Source of the DNA: Toxonevra muliebris
Lineage: Eukaryota > Arthropoda > Insecta > Diptera > Pallopteridae
Assembly (NCBI GenBank): GCA_963691655.1
Contig: CAVNUY010000005.1
Span: forward strand, 434,001 to 498,000
Reading direction: 5' to 3'
Length of the DNA stretch: 64,000 nucleotides
Below the pieces are notes generated by a model, which made no database searches, had not been told where the DNA came from, and worked only from the letters and a program-made list of their open reading frames with translations. The translations under genes and the position numbers were made by a program. This document shows, in pieces, positions 36,404 through 51,322 of the stretch; the first letter of the stretch is position 1; each line of letters begins with the position of its first letter.

Positions 36404-37191
36404 TTTTTTTTTTGTAACATTTTTGAATGACTGGATTGCTACGTTGCTTTGAGTCCTGCTATATTTTGCGTTACCATATGGTAACGCCAGGATTATTCGG
36501 GTTAATGGCTGAAATTAATATACAATATTCCGCTAAGGGCGATGTTACACGATCAATGTTTTGCTGTCAAACAATGCAATTGTTGTTGCTTTGAAAAATG
36601 AACACTGAGCAAAAGAGAGGATGAACACATTTCACTTCAATTTTTTTTACTGTTGAAAAAAACCTGCATGACTTCAAATAAAATGGGGTTGCTGCAGATA
36701 CATTGTTGTATTTTACTGGAAAATATTAATATTTAATGGAAAATACTACACTTTTTACTTACTTATAAATATATTTTTCTCCATGCCACCCTTTGCGTTG
36801 TTTGGCTCTTGTTTGTTTGTAAAAATGAGTACTGTTTAAAAAAATACTTAATAATTTTTATGAAAACATGGTAATTCAATGGCCAAGTAACAAAGTGGCG
36901 GAGTTTATTTTAATAGTTCGCAAATTTTAAAGATTATTTTTCTGCGGTTTTCATATATAAATGCAATCTTTTTTTGTATAATTTGTTGCTATTTCCACCA
37001 AAATTACCTCATATTGTCATTATAATTATTTTCCATCCAATTGTTGAATTTTCATTCATTTCAAAATAAAATTAAATACTTTTTAGTTGGAAAAGCATAG
37101 TTGCAGATAAAAGTATTAAAAGTATTATTAGAAATGGGCAAACTTTAGGCCCGTGTAAAAAGAAAAATAGACGTAAAATTTGAAAACGCCG

Positions 37192-38507
37192 CACACTGGG
37201 ACCGCTCCATATAAGTGAGTGCTCAAAATTCTAAAATTCGTTTTTTTCTACCAAACTACATTTTTTAAGTAAATTTTAGATGATTTAACCCATTTGTGAC
37301 CAAAGCAACATAAACTTATTACAATTTTACTCCAAACTCATTTAAATATAATTTTTAAAGTAAATTTTAAATTATTTAACCTATTGGTGACCAATGTAAC
37401 ATCAATTTAACAAATTTTTGTATTTTGAAACTTTCTGTATAATTTAAAGGAAGCTTTCTTAGTCAAACCTTTATGCATATAAAAAAGTTTAATTAAATGA
37501 TACAATTTCGTTTAGTTTTATTTTGGTATAGCAGTGTACTTTTTATATAATCAAATTTAAGTAAAACTAACTAATAGCATTAATACAAACTAAAAATTAA
37601 ATATGAAATAATAGATAATTAAAAAAACAAATCAAGAAAAATTCAAATATATAAGATGTAAAAGATAAAAAATTATAATAATTGTACTATTTCAGCTTCT
37701 AATTGCTAATCAGCTTAAGGTTCTATATCAGATGTGCTTAAGCCTAGCTCCACTTCCAATATATCTAAAAAAAAAATGGTCTTGTATTGTGGTCAAGCGG
37801 TAAGGTGCGCATGCAGCTTATTAGAGGGTCGGAGGAAACAAAAATCGATTGAAAACGTCTTCTAAATCTTAAGGTTAACTTTAAAAGCTTACTTTTTTAT
37901 AAAAACTGGAAAAATCTATGTACTTTTAATTTATTCTTAAACAAAATCAAAAATTTTCTTTTAAAAAAAAGGAGGCAATTTTTTTAAAACCATTTTATTT
38001 TCGAAAGGGCAAATTGATTGGGCTTTTATCTTTAGATTCTAATTACCGAATGTTTGAGTATTATTGTGGTATTAATACATCCCCAATCATTTTGCTCGTT
38101 CGAAAAAAAATTGATGTTAAAAATTTACTTTAAAAAAATTTGAGACAAGTTGAAGTTTTTGCAAATAAAAAAAAAAAAAATTGGTAATTATTTGCATACC
38201 GCTCTAACGGAAACAAGAAGAATTTTTGAGATAACTTTAACGAAAACTTTGTAATAACAACACAAAGTTCATATAACATTGATTAGGTTGGTCATATTAA
38301 AAAAAAATGGGAAACATTTTTCTAGTTTAACACTTGATATCTCCTATACTATAAAAGGCAGAAAGTTGAATTCTTCCCTATCGATGCACCAATTATTTAT
38401 TATATATTTATTATTTATGTATATAATGGCGTTTAAAATTTGTTTCTAAACTTATTTTTGGAAAATCGACTTTTGAGCACCCACTTATATGGAGCGGTCC
38501 CAGTGTG
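37192..38507. mobile_element. Transib-like element (unit 6, 1316 bp)
   Basis: Both termini intact. It is longer by a small duplication of TATTTAT-type sequence near 38398-38420. Confidence 0.65.
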
Positions 38508-39260
38508 CGCCGTCACAAGTATAATTTTTTTCTCGAGTTCTATTAGAATCTACTTTCAGAACCTTGTTATTTTGTGTGTTGAAGTGTGTTACATTAGGTC
38601 TGTTCCCGTACTTTTTAGGAAAAGTCTGGTAAAATGAGAGTAAACAAAAAGCACTATCTGCAATAGACAAAAATGTACGAAAGGACGGGAACGTACAAAA
38701 CCACTTTTCTAGCACGAAACAAAACGTCAAATTGTAACAACAGCTAAATACAAAAAACAAAGTGTCTGTGATATTTAATAAAAAAAAATTATTAAATCTT
38801 TCAAGAAAATAAATAAATAATAAGGAAATTAAACATAAATTGTTCGCCTGACTACTTCAGTAGAATCTTCTGGTTCACAGTCACTAGTTGCATTATTCAG
38901 AAAAAGCAGAAGCTCCTACAGCATCAGAAGTTGGACAAATACTTGTGTTATTAATCTGTGAAAAATATAGCTAAAAATGAGCAAATATTCAATTAATACA
39001 TTTTCAAAAGCCTTTTAAACATTTTCCATTTTAAATAAAACTTATTTTTCTAAAAATTCTTTTGTTCGCGCTAATCTGGCTCCACTCTTTATTTTGACAT
39101 TTGCACATCTTTTTTTGTAATAAAGGAACAATTAAACTAAACGTTACAGAAAATACACATCCGCTTAAGAAAAGTTATTTATCCGCATCATTCTGGTCCT
39201 TCGAGCCGGATCGTGCCTTATTTGTTTAAATTAACATAACCTAACATAACCTATTGCGCA

Positions 39261-40783
39261 ATAACTAAAGTTAAAGTCCGCGATTCGGCATTAAATGCCA
39301 TAAAGCGTTATTTGCAAACGAGTAAAGGTGATACGCTTTCATTGGACATTGAAGCCATCGACACGTATGCCGAATTACTCGACGAGCAATGGTTGCGCTT
39401 CTGTTAAGCCCAACAGGAGGTAGAAGTCTCGTGTGGAGACGCATATGCTGCAGTTGAAGAAAAGTCGCGTATACTGGCTGAGAAGTGGTTACCACTGCAA
39501 AGTCTAATTTCAAACGCCTCACCAAAATGCACACACAATTGCCAAGAGCAAGCCCGCCCGCTGCAATTACTTCAGTCGCTCAGCTACCAAAATTGCAGCT
39601 ACCTACATTTAGTGGTAACCAGCATTTGTCTTTGAAGTCCAGCAAAAAACCTATGTGCAAAATTTTTTAGTAAAATCTTTTGCACTATTTTTTGAAAAAT
39701 AATGCATTAAATTATTACTAACCGGAAATTTTTTTATCACATATGTTTATAAGAGATAAGAGAATATGAAAATCAAAAAATTGGAGAAAAGGAGTTATCC
39801 AGTGGTTGTCTACAGCTTCATAGCTATGTTTTTTAACCTTTAATAAAGGACAAACATATCAATGTAGCAATAAATTTGGTGTCAAGACTGTGGAAGACCT
39901 AAGTAACCATAATTTCACAACAAAAGGTTTCTATCAAGCTCCATTATAATTCGGACGCCAAAGGGTTAACTACATCAAAATCTATTGTGAAATGAAGAGA
40001 CTTAACAACTTGGTCATTTTATTCGCATACGTTAAACTAGCTGGCGAATAAAACGCAGCTATTATCATTTGTAAAACAACAGGTTTTTAGATGAAGAATT
40101 TATATTAATTTCTTAACTTAAATAACTTTGAGCCATGTTATTGACTTATATTGAGTCTCACAGTAATCTGTTAAACTTATTCAAATGAATGAATTAATGT
40201 ATTTTATTAACTTTATTAATATTAATAGACTGAATTACTATTACTGATATTACTATATTTTGATTTATTGAATAAAATAATACAATAAAATTGATACATT
40301 GTGCTTAATTTGAAACTTAGCACATTTTTCCACAATCTAGCAAAATTTTACATCCAAATCTACCACCTTTAAAAAATTTTTAGTCCCATCACTGGTGGTA
40401 ACCCCATCGATTGGCTCAGTTTCAAAGATGCGTTGCATTCTCTCGAGCAACTAAAAACTCATCTTTCGGATTGCAGAAATTGCATTACCTTCGAAATTGC
40501 CTAAAAGGTGAAAGCTCTATTTTCCATCGAAAAGGTTACTAAAGACACTGGTAAGGCAATCAAAGGCGTGCTAAATTTGACTTTTTAGCACTCAGCTCTT
40601 TACGCACGTTAGGGCGGCCGGTTGACCTCTGGGTCGCTTGGCTGGTATACATGACAGTATCATACGTAGCATACGAAACTCGCAAAACAGTGGGAGCTGT
40701 CTCTGATTAACGATCAATGGCCTACATTTGAGGATTTAATAAAGTTTTTTAGAAACTCGAGCACGCTCGCTGGAAATGCTACC
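39261..40783 (+). pseudogene. BEL/Pao gag, start codon lost, split by hAT insertion (unit 6)
   Basis: The start codon is ATA at 39261. The leader between the primer site (39194) and gag is shortened to about 50 bp. Otherwise as the other copies. Confidence 0.85.
39620..40394. mobile_element. hAT-like insertion in gag, unit 6 (775 bp)
   Basis: GTGGTAAC at 39612-39619 and 40395-40402; shorter by a 24-bp loss near 40065. Confidence 0.65.
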
Positions 40784-41264
40784 AGCAACAAAATACTTCA
40801 CATAAATGCTTGTAAAAACTTTAATTTTAAGATAGAGGAAAAATGTAAATAGCAAAATTGTTTATATCTTTAAGCTTAACAACTTTCTTTCTGACATCAA
40901 ATTCGTATGTGTCGAAATAAAGAAATTTCTTAATAGCTCCTGAAGACTCTATTGTTCCGACTTCAGGTCCATATTATGGACCGACCATAAATTACTATAA
41001 AACAGAAAATTGAAATCTTGTTGCACTATGTTTTTTTAGTTGATTAAAATAAAAGAATAAATGGTTTTTGTATAGATGTATAAAATGCTATAGTTTCGTA
41101 AGTTATGTCTTTTCCATGAATAAATGTATGTTTAAAATGTTCAAATTAAGTTCTCTATAAAGTAACTTTTTGTCACCCACATAAATATTTTGAGATTAAG
41201 GGCTTCAAAGTTGAAATTCGTTTGAAAAAGACGATGCCTGTTTTCGATTATAACAGATTATACA

Positions 41265-42218
41265 ATGGTAAGTAAATTTTGGGAGTTGAAAGAGCTTCTA
41301 GACATGGGTCACATGGAGCTAGTCCACAACTTGACTCAAAACGCTTACTACATGCCTCATAACGCGGTGATAAAGGACACGAGTTCCACCATTAAACTTC
41401 GAGTGTTGTTTAATGCATCGATGAAGACATCCACTGGATATTCGCTTAACGACGCAGCTGCAGCAAGACCTTTTCGCCATACTATCACGCTTCAGAATGC
41501 ATCGCTACGCCATAACTGCTGACATAGAAAAGATATACCGGCAGGTATACATATCCGAAGAAGATGCTGACTACCAACGCATAATATGGCGGTTTACGAC
41601 TGCTGATCCAATACAAGACTATCGTATGTTGCGTGTCACATAAGGCGTTGCATCTGCTTGTCACCTGGCAGTTAAATCTCTGCACCAAATCGCTATCGAT
41701 GCCGGCTAGATGTATGCGGAAGCCGCGTCAGTCATCACATGCGATTTTTACATGGATGATTTACTCACGGGTTCGTCTTTAGTTGAAAAACTTCAAACAC
41801 TACAACGGAGCGTCTCCGATATTCTTTCTAAAGGTGGTTTCCAGCTACGCAAGTGATCAACGAATTGCTCCGAAATCGAGGTGAACATACCACACGCATC
41901 TAAACAAATTTCACATCTTCTAGCTGACAGTGATAAAGTTCGCACTCTGGGTATCATCTGGAATACCAACGACGATTCTCTATCAATAGCAGAACATCTA
42001 AAGGGGCTGCCCGAAATTTTAACGAAACGCGTTTTTCTGTCCGATTCAAGTATGATATCTGACCAGCTTGGTTTGATCGGACCATGCACCATACGGTCTA
42101 AAATATGGCGCGCCAACGTAGACTGGGATGAAGCAGTACCCTCCGAAGTGGCCAAGCAGTAGCTAATTCATCGCCAAGAGCTGTCGCAATTATCATCACT
42201 TAGACTTAGCCGGTGTTT
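41265..42218 (+). pseudogene. BEL/Pao reverse transcriptase fragment (unit 6)
   Basis: Full-length form (no 124-bp deletion). Private changes at 41738-41812 (for example CAACGGAGCG) alter the segment after the FYMDD box. Confidence 0.85.
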
Positions 42219-42232
42219 AGGAACCGGACAAC

Positions 42233-42794
42233 TTACTTGAGATTCTTTTTGATTTCCGTAACATCTTTCACATCGTTATCGAATATAAGTACATCGTCAA
42301 CATATATCGCAATAAAAATCATTCGCCACCACATAGTTTATAGTAGATACATTGGTCAACTTCACATCTTGTAAGTCCAATGTTAAGCAATTTACGATTG
42401 AGAGTTTCATTCCAGACGCGCCCTGACTGTTTGAGTCCATAGATAGATTTTAATAATTTGCACAACTTACCTGAGCCATCATGAAAACCATCAGGCTGCT
42501 GCATATATACTTCTTCCTTTAACGTTTCATTAAGGTATGCGCAAACAGCATCCATTTGATGTATAAGCATGTCATACTTAACAGCCAGTGCTAGTAGAAA
42601 CCCTATTGACTCGTATCTTACAACTAGCGCAAACGTTTCGTTGAAGTCAATACCTTCTCGTTGTGTAAGCCCCTTTGCCACTAACCTAGCCTTTTTACGA
42701 ACTCGAGCACCTTTGGCGTCATATTTCGTCTTAAAAACCCACTTGGACTGTATTGCTTTTTTATTTGGCGGGAGGTCGGCCAACAACCGAATGC
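42233..42794 (-). pseudogene. Ty1/copia reverse transcriptase fragment (unit 6)
   Basis: Same fragment and frameshift before YVDD. Confidence 0.85.
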
Positions 42795-43582
42795 TTTTTT
42801 TTTTGTAACATTTTTGAATGACTGGATTGCTACGTTGCTTTGAGTCCTGCTATATTTTGCGTTACCATATGGTAACGCCAGGATTATTCGGGTTAATGGC
42901 TGAAATTAATATACAATATTCCGCTAAGGGCGATGTTACACGATCAATGTTTTGCTGTCAAACAATGCAATTGTTGTTGCTTTGAAAAATGAACACTGAG
43001 CAAAAGAGAGGATGAACACATTTCACTTCAATTTTTTTTACTGTTGAAAAAAACCTGCATGACTTCAAATAAAATGGGGTTGCTGCAGATACATTGTTGT
43101 ATTTTACTGGAAAATATTAATATTTAATGGAAAATACTACACTTTTTACTTACTTATAAATATATTTTTCTCCATGCCACCCTTTGCGTTGTTTGGCTCT
43201 TGTTTGTTTGTAAAAATGAGTACTGTTTAAAAAAATACTTAATAATTTTTATGAAAACATGGTAATTCAATGGCCAAGTAACAAAGTGGCGGAGTTTATT
43301 TTAATAGTTCGCAAATTTTAAAGATTATTTTTCTGCGGTTTTCATATATAAATGCAATCTTTTTTTGTATAATTTGTTGCTATTTCCACCAAAATTACCT
43401 CATATTGTCATTATAATTATTTTCCATCCAATTGTTGAATTTTCATTCATTTCAAAATAAAATTAAATACTTTTTAGTTGGAAAAGCATAGTTGCAGATA
43501 AAAGTATTAAAAGTATTATTAGAAATGGGCAAACTTTAGGCCCGTGTAAAAAGAAAAATAGACGTAAAATTTGAAAACGCCG

Positions 43583-44880
43583 CACACTGGGACCGCTCCA
43601 TATAAGTGAGTGCTCAAAATTCTAAAATTCGTTTTTTTCTACTAAACTACATTTTTTAAGTAAATTTTAGATGATTTAACCCATTTGTGACCAAAGCAAC
43701 ATAAACTTATTACAATTTTACTCCAAACTCATTTAAATATAATTTTTAAAGTAAATTTTAAATTATTTAACCTATTGGTGACCAATGTAACATCAATTTA
43801 ACAAATTTTTGTATTTTGAAACTTTCTGTATAATTTAAAGGAAGCTTTCTTAGTCAAACCTTTATACATATAAAAAAGTTTAATTAAATGATACAATTTC
43901 GTTTAGTTTTATTTTGGTATAGCAGTGTACTTTTTATATAATCAAATTTAAGTAAAACTAACTAATAGCATAAACACAAACTAAAAATTAAATATGAAAT
44001 AATAGATAATTAAAAAAACAAATCAAGAAAAATTCAAATATATAAGATGTAAAAGATTAAAAATTATAATAATTGTACTATTTCAGCTTCTAATTGCTAA
44101 TCAGCTTAAGGTACTATATCAGATGTGCTTAAGCCTAGCTCCACTTCCAATATATCTAAAAAAAATGGTCTTGTATTGTGGTCAAGCGGTAAGGTGCGCA
44201 TGCAGCTTATTAGAGGGTCGGAGGAAACAATAATCGATTGAAAACGTCTTCTAAATCTTAAGGTTAACTTTAAAAGCTTACTTTTTTATAAAAACTGGAA
44301 AAATCTATGTACTTTTAATTTATTCTTAAACAAAATCAAAAATTTTCTTTTAAAAAAAAGGAGGCAATTTTTTTAAAACCATTTTATTTTCGAAAGGGCA
44401 AATTGATTGGGCTTTTATCTTTAGATTCTAATTACCGAATGTTTGAGTATTATTGTGGTATTAATACATCCCCAATCATTTTGCTCGTTCGAAAAAAAAT
44501 TGATGTTAAAAATTTACTTTAAAAAAATTTGAGACAAGTTGAAGTTTTTGCAAATAAAAAAAAAAAAAAAATTGGTAATTATTTGCATACCGCTCTAACG
44601 GAAACAAGAAGAATTTTTGAGATAACTTTAACGAAAACTTTGTAATAACAACACAAAGTTCATATAACATTGATTAGGTTGGTCATATTAAAAAAAAATG
44701 AGAAACATTTTTCTAGTTTAACACTTCATATCTCCTATACTATAAAAGGCAGAAAGTTGAATTCTTCCCTATCGATGCACCAATTATTTATGAATATAAT
44801 GGCGTTTAAAATTTGTTTCTAAACTTATTTTTGGAAAATCGACTTTTGAGCACCCACTTATATGGAGCGGTCCCAGTGTG
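43583..44880. mobile_element. Transib-like element (unit 7)
   Basis: Both termini and CGCCG duplications intact; 1298 bp. Confidence 0.65.
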
Positions 44881-45682
44881 CGCCGTCACAAGTATAATTT
44901 TTTTCTCGAGTTCTATTAGAATCTACTTTCAGAACCTTGTTATTTTTTTGTGTGTTGAATTGTGTTACATTAGGTCTGTTCCCGTACTTTTTAGGAAAAG
45001 TCTGGTAAAATGAGAGTAAACAAAAAGCACTATCTGCAATAGACAAAAATGTACCAAAGGACGGGAACGTACAAAACCACTTTTCTAGCACGAAACAAAA
45101 CGTCAAATTGTAACAACAGCTAAATACAAAAAACAAAGTGTCTGTGATATTTAATAAAATAAATTATTAAATCTTTCAAGAAAATAAATAAATAATAAGG
45201 AAATTAAACATAAATTCACAGCCACTAGTTGCATTATTCAGAAAAAGCAGAAGCTCCTACAGCATCAGAAGTTGGACAAATACTTGTGTTATTAATCTGT
45301 GAAAAATATAGCTAAAAATGAGCAAATATTCAATTAATACATTTTCAAAAGCCTTTTAAACATTTTCCATTTTAAATAAAACTTATTTTTCTAAAAATTC
45401 ATTTGTTCGCGCTAATCTGGCTCCACTCTTTATTTTGACATTTGCACATCTTTTTTTGTAATAAAGGAACAATTAAACTAAACGCTACAGAAAATACACA
45501 TCCGCTTAAGAAAAGTTATTTATCCGCATCATTCTGGTCCTTCGAGCCGGATCGTGCCTTATTTGCTTAAATTAAATAAAGAATCGGTCCGCACAAAATA
45601 CATACAATATTTTCAATATATTGTAATATTTAATTTGATATAGCCGGTGCGCGAAACATAACCTAACATAACCTATTGCGCA

Positions 45683-47223
45683 ATGACTAAAGTTAAAGTC
45701 TGCGATTCGGCATTAAATGCCATAAAGCGTTATTTGCAAACGAGTAAAGGTGATACGCTTTCATTGGACATTGAAGCCATCGACACGTATGCCGAATTAC
45801 TCGACGAGCAATGGTTGCGCTTCTGTTAAGCCCAACAGGAGGTAAAAGTCTCGTGTGGAGACGCATATGCTGCAGTTGAAGAAAAGTCGCGTATACTGGC
45901 TGAGAAGTGGTTACCACTGCAAAGTCTAATTTCAAACGCCTCACCAAAATGCACACACAATTGCCAAGAGCAAGCCCGCCCGCTGCAATTACTTCAGTCG
46001 CTCAGCTACCAAAATTGCAGCTACCTACATTTAGTGGTAACCAGCATTTGTCTTTGAAGTCCAGCAAAAAACCTATGTTCAAAATTTTTTAGTAAAATCT
46101 TTTGCACTATTTTTTGAAAAATAATGCATTAAATTATTACTAACCGGAAATTTTTTTATCACATATGTTTATAAGAGATAAGAGAATATGAAAATCAAAA
46201 AATTGGAGAAAAGGAGTTATCCAGTGGTTGTCTACAGCTTCATAGCAATGTTTTTTAACCTTTAATAAAGGACAAACATATCAATGTAGCAATAAATTTG
46301 GTGTCAAGAAGACCTAAGTAACCATAATTTCACAACAAAAGGTTTCTATCAAGCTCCATTATAATTCGGACGCCAAAGGGTTAACTACATCAAAATCTAT
46401 TGTGAAATGAAGAGACTTAACAACTTGGTCATTTTATTCGCATACGTTAAACTAGCTGGCGAATAAAACGCAGCTATTATTTGTCATTACAGATAACCTC
46501 GTTAAACATTTGTAAAACAACAGGTTTTTAGATGAAGAATTTATATTAATTTCTTAACTTAAATAACTTTGAGCCATGTTATTGACTTATATTGAGTCTC
46601 ACAGTAATCTGTTAAACTTATTCAAATGAATGAATTAATGTATTTTATTAACTTTATTAATATTAATAGACTGAATTACTATTACTGATATTACTATATT
46701 TTGATTTATTGAATAAAATAATACAATAAAATTGATACATTGTGCTTAATTTGAAACTTAGCACATTTTTCCACAATCTAGCACAATTTTACATCCAAAT
46801 CTACCACCTTTAAAAAATTTTTAGTCCCATCACTGGTGGTAACCCCATCGATTGGCTCAGTTTCAAAGATGCGTTGCATTCTCTCGAGCAACTAAAAACT
46901 CATCTTTCGGATTGCAGAAATTACATTACCTTCGAAATTGCCTAAAAGGTGAAAGCTCTATTTTCCATCGAAAAAGTTACTAAAGACACTGGTAAGGCAA
47001 TCAAAGGCGTGCTAAATTTGACTTTTTAGCACTCAGCTCTTTACGCACGTTAGGGCGGCCGGTTGACCTCTGGGTCGCTTGGCTGGTATACATGACAGTA
47101 TCATACGTAGCATACGAAACTAGCAAAACAGTGGGAGCTGTCTCTGATTAACGATCAATGGCCTACATTTGAGGATTTAATAAAGTTTTTTAGAAACTCG
47201 AGCACGCTCGCTGGAAATGCTAC
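45683..47223 (+). pseudogene. BEL/Pao gag, broken, split by hAT insertion (unit 7)
   Basis: ATG at 45683; insertion at 46042; resumes after 46843. Same stop and frameshift as unit 1. Confidence 0.85.
46042..46835. mobile_element. hAT-like insertion in gag, unit 7 (794 bp)
   Basis: GTGGTAAC at 46034-46041 and 46836-46843; private loss of several bases around GTCAAGAAGACC (about 46306). Confidence 0.65.
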
Positions 47224-47705
47224 CAGCAACAAAATACTTCACATAAATGCTTGTAAAAACTTTAATTTTAAGATAGAGGAAAAATGTAAATAGCAAAATT
47301 GTTTATATCTTTAAGCTTAACAACTTTCTTTCAGACATCAAATTCGTATGTGTCGAAATAAAGAAATTTCTTAATAGCTCCTGAAGACTCTATTGTTCCG
47401 ACTTCAGGTCCATATTATGGACCGACCATAAATTACTATAAAACAGAAAATTGAAATCTTGTTGCACTATGTTTTTTTATTTGATTAAAATAAAAGAATA
47501 AATGGTTTTTGTATAGATGTATAAAATGCTATAGTTTCGTAAGTTATGTCTTTTCCATGAACAAATGTATGCTTAAAATTTTCAAATTAAGTTCTCTATA
47601 AACTAACTTTTTGTCACCCACATAAATATTTTGAGATTAAGGGCTTCAAAGTTGAAATTCGTTTGAAAAAGACGATGCCTATTTTCGATTATAACAGATT
47701 ATACA

Positions 47706-48659
47706 ATGGTAAGTAAATTTTGGGAGTTGAAAGAGCTTCTAGACATGGGTCACATGGAGCTAGTCCACAACTTGACTCAAAACGCTTACTACATGCCTCA
47801 TAACGCGGTGATAAAGGACACGAGTTCCACCATTAAACTTCGAGTGTTGTTTAATGCATCGATGAAGACATCCACTGGATATTCGCTTAACGACGCAGCT
47901 GCAGCAAGACCTTTTCGCCATACTATCACGCTTCAGAATGCATCGCTACGCCATAACTGCTGACATAGAAAAGATATACCGGCAGGTATACATATCCGAA
48001 GAAGATGCTGACTACCAACGCATAATATGGCGGTTTACGACTGCTGATCCAATACAAGACTATCGTATGTTGCGTGTCACATAAGGCGTTGCATCTGCTT
48101 GCCACCTGGCAGTTAAATCTCTGCACCAAATCGCTATCGATGCCGGCTAGATGCATGCGGAAGCCGCGTCAGTCATCACATGCGATTTTTACATGGATGA
48201 TTTACTCACGGGTTCGTCTTCAGTTGAAAAACTTCAAGCACTACAACGAGGCGTCTCCGATATTCTTTCTAAAGGTGGTTTCCAGCTACGCAAGTGATCA
48301 ACGAATTGCTCCGAAATCGAGGTGAACATACCACACGCATCTAAACAAATTTCACATCTTCTAGCTGACACTGATAAAGTTCGCACTCTGGGTATCATCT
48401 GGAATACCAACGACGATTCTCTATCAATAGCAAAACATCTAAAGGGGCTGCCCGAAATTTTAACGAAACGCGTTTTTCTGTCCGATTCAAGTATGATATC
48501 TGACCAGCTTGGTTTGATCGGACCATGCACCATACGGTCTAAAATATGGCGCGCCAACGTAGACTGGGATGAAGCAGTACCCTCCGAAGTGGCCAAGCAG
48601 TAGCTAATTCATCGCCAAGAGCTGTCGCAATTATCATCACTTAGACTTAGCCGGTGTTT
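47706..48659 (+). pseudogene. BEL/Pao reverse transcriptase fragment (unit 7)
   Basis: Full-length form including TADIEKIYRQ and FYMDD; the same stops and frameshifts as unit 1. Confidence 0.85.
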
Positions 48660-48673
48660 AGGAACCGGACAAC

Positions 48674-49235
48674 TTACTTGAGATTCTTTTTGATTTCCGT
48701 AACATCTTTCACATCGTTATCGAATATAAGTACATCGTCAACATATATCGCAATAAAAATCATTCGCCACCACATAGTTTATAGTAGATACATTGGTCAA
48801 CTTCACATCTTGTAAGTCCAATGTTAAGCAATTTACGATTGAGAGTTTCATTCCAGACGCGCCCTGACTGTTTGAGTCCATAGATAGATTTTAATAATTT
48901 GCACAACTTACCTGAGCCATCATGAAAACCATCAGGCTGCTGCATATATACTTCTTCCTTTAACGTTTCATTAAGGTATGCGCAAACAGCATCCATTTGA
49001 TGTATAAGCATGTCATACTTAACAGCCAGTGCTAGTAGAAACCCTATTGACTCGTATCTTACAACTAGCGCAAACGTTTCGTTGAAGTCAATACCTTCTC
49101 GTTGTGTAAGCCCCTTTGCCACTAACCTAGCCTTTTTACGAACTCGAGCACCTTTGGCGTCATATTTCGTCTTAAAAACCCACTTGGACTGTATTGCTTT
49201 TTTATTTGGCGGGAGGTCGGCCAACAACCGAATGC
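48674..49235 (-). pseudogene. Ty1/copia reverse transcriptase fragment (unit 7)
   Basis: Same fragment and frameshift before YVDD. Confidence 0.85.
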
Positions 49236-50023
49236 TTTTTTTTTTGTAACATTTTTGAATGACTGGATTGCTACGTTGCTTTGAGTCCTGCTATATTTTG
49301 CGTTACCATATGGTAACGCCAGGATTATTCGGGTTAATGGCTGAAATTAATATACAATATTCCGCTAAGGGCGATGTTACACGATCAATGTTTTGCTGTC
49401 AAACAATGCAATTGTTGTTGCTTGGAAAAATGAACACTGAGCAAAAGAGAGGATGAACACATTTCACTTCAATTTTTTTTACTGTTGAAAAAAACCTGCA
49501 TGACTTCAAATAAAATGGGGTTGCTGCAGATACATTGTTGTATTTTACTGGAAAATATTAATATTTAATGGAAAATACTACACTTTTTACTTACTTATAA
49601 ATATATTTTTCTCCATGCCACCCTTTGCGTTGTTTGGCTCTTGTTTGTTTGTAAAAATGAGTACTGTTTAAAAAAATACTTAATAATTTTTATGAAAACA
49701 TGGTAATTCAATGGCCAAGTAACAAAGTGGCGGAGTTTATTTTAATAGTTCGCAAATTTTAAAGATTATTTTTCTGCGGTTTTCATATATAAATGCAATC
49801 TTTTTTTGTATAATTTGTTGCTATTTCCACCAAAATTACCTCATATTGTCATTATAATTATTTTCCATCCAATTGTTGAATTTTCATTCATTTCAAAATA
49901 AAATTAAATACTTTTTAGTTGGAAAAGCATAGTTGCAGATAAAAGTATTAAAAGTATTATTAGAAATGGGCAAACTTTAGGCCCGTGTAAAAAGAAAAAT
50001 AGACGTAAAATTTGAAAACGCCG

Positions 50024-51322
50024 CACACTGGGACCGCTCCATATAAGTGAGTGCTCAAAATTCTACAATTCGTTTTTTTCTACTAAACTACATTTTTTAA
50101 GTAAATTTTAGATGATTTAACCCATTTGTGACCAAAGCAACATAAACTTATTACAATTTTACTCCAAACTCATTTAAATATAATTTTTAAAGTAAATTTT
50201 AAATTATTTAACCTATTGGTGACCAATGTAACATCAATTTAACAAATTTTTGTATTTTGAAACTTTCTGTATAATTTAAAGGAAGCTTTCTTAGTCAAAC
50301 CTTTATGCATATAAAAAAGTTTAATTAAATGATACAATTTCGTTTAGTTTTATTTTGGTATAGCAGTGTACTTTTTATATAATCAAATTTAAGTAAAACT
50401 AACTAATAGCATTAATACAAACTAAAAATTAAATATGAAATAATAGATAATTAAAAAAACAAATCAAGAAAAATTCAAATATATAAGATGTAAAAGATTA
50501 AAAATTATAATAATTGTACTATTTCAGCTTCTAATTGCTAATCAGCTTAAGGTACTATATCAGATGTGCTTAAGCCTAGCTCCACTTCCAATATATCTAA
50601 AAAAAAATGGTCTTGTATTGTGGTCAAGCGGTAAGGTGCGCATGCAGCTTATTAGAGGGTCGGAGGAAACAAAAATCGATTGAAAACGTCTTCTAAATCT
50701 TAAGGTTAACTTTAAAAGCTTACTTTTTTATAAAAACTGGAAAAATCTATGTACTTTTAATTTATTCTTAAACAAAATCAAAAATTTTCTTTTAAAAAAA
50801 AGGAGGCAATTTTTTTAAAACCATTTTATTTTCGAAAGGGCAAATTGATTGGGCTTTTATCTTTAGATTCTAATTACCGAATGTTTGAGTATTATTGTGG
50901 TATTAATACATCCCCAATCATTTTGCTCGTTCGAAAAAAAATTGATGTTAAAAATTTACTTTAAAAAAATTTGAGACAAGTTGAAGTTTTTGCAAATAAA
51001 AAAAAAAAAAAAATTGGTAATTATTTGCATACCGCTCTAACGGAAACAAGAAGAATTTTTGAGATAACTTTAACGAAAACTTTGTAATAACAACACAAAG
51101 TTCATATAACATTGATTAGGTTGGTCATATTAAAAAAAAATGGGAAACATTTTTCTAGTTTAACACTTCATATCTCCTATACTATAAAAGGCAGAAAGTT
51201 GAATTCTTCCCTATCGATGCACCAATTATTTATGAATATAATGGCGTTTAAAATTTTTTTCTAAACTTATTTTTGGAAAATCGACTTTTGAGCACCCACT
51301 TATATGGAGCGGTCCCAGTGTG
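50024..51322. mobile_element. Transib-like element (unit 8)
   Basis: Both termini and CGCCG duplications intact; 1299 bp. Confidence 0.65.

Larger units (their letters stand above)
30116..36413 (+). repeat. Tandem composite unit 5 (6298 bp)
   Basis: Fifth copy and the shortest complete one. It has the RT deletion shared with units 3-4 and a private deletion of about 61 bp just before the BEL primer site (near 32800). Confidence 0.9.
36414..42804 (+). repeat. Tandem composite unit 6 (6391 bp)
   Basis: Sixth copy; full-length RT fragment. Private changes: an extra A+T-rich stretch (about 38398-38420), loss of about 90 bp of the BEL leader (near 39233), the gag ATG changed to ATA, and a 24-bp loss in the hAT insertion. 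Confidence 0.9.
42805..49245 (+). repeat. Tandem composite unit 7 (6441 bp)
   Basis: Seventh copy. It shares with unit 8 a 35-bp deletion (near 45217) and substitutions such as AAAGATTAAAAATT and GGTACTATATC. Confidence 0.9.
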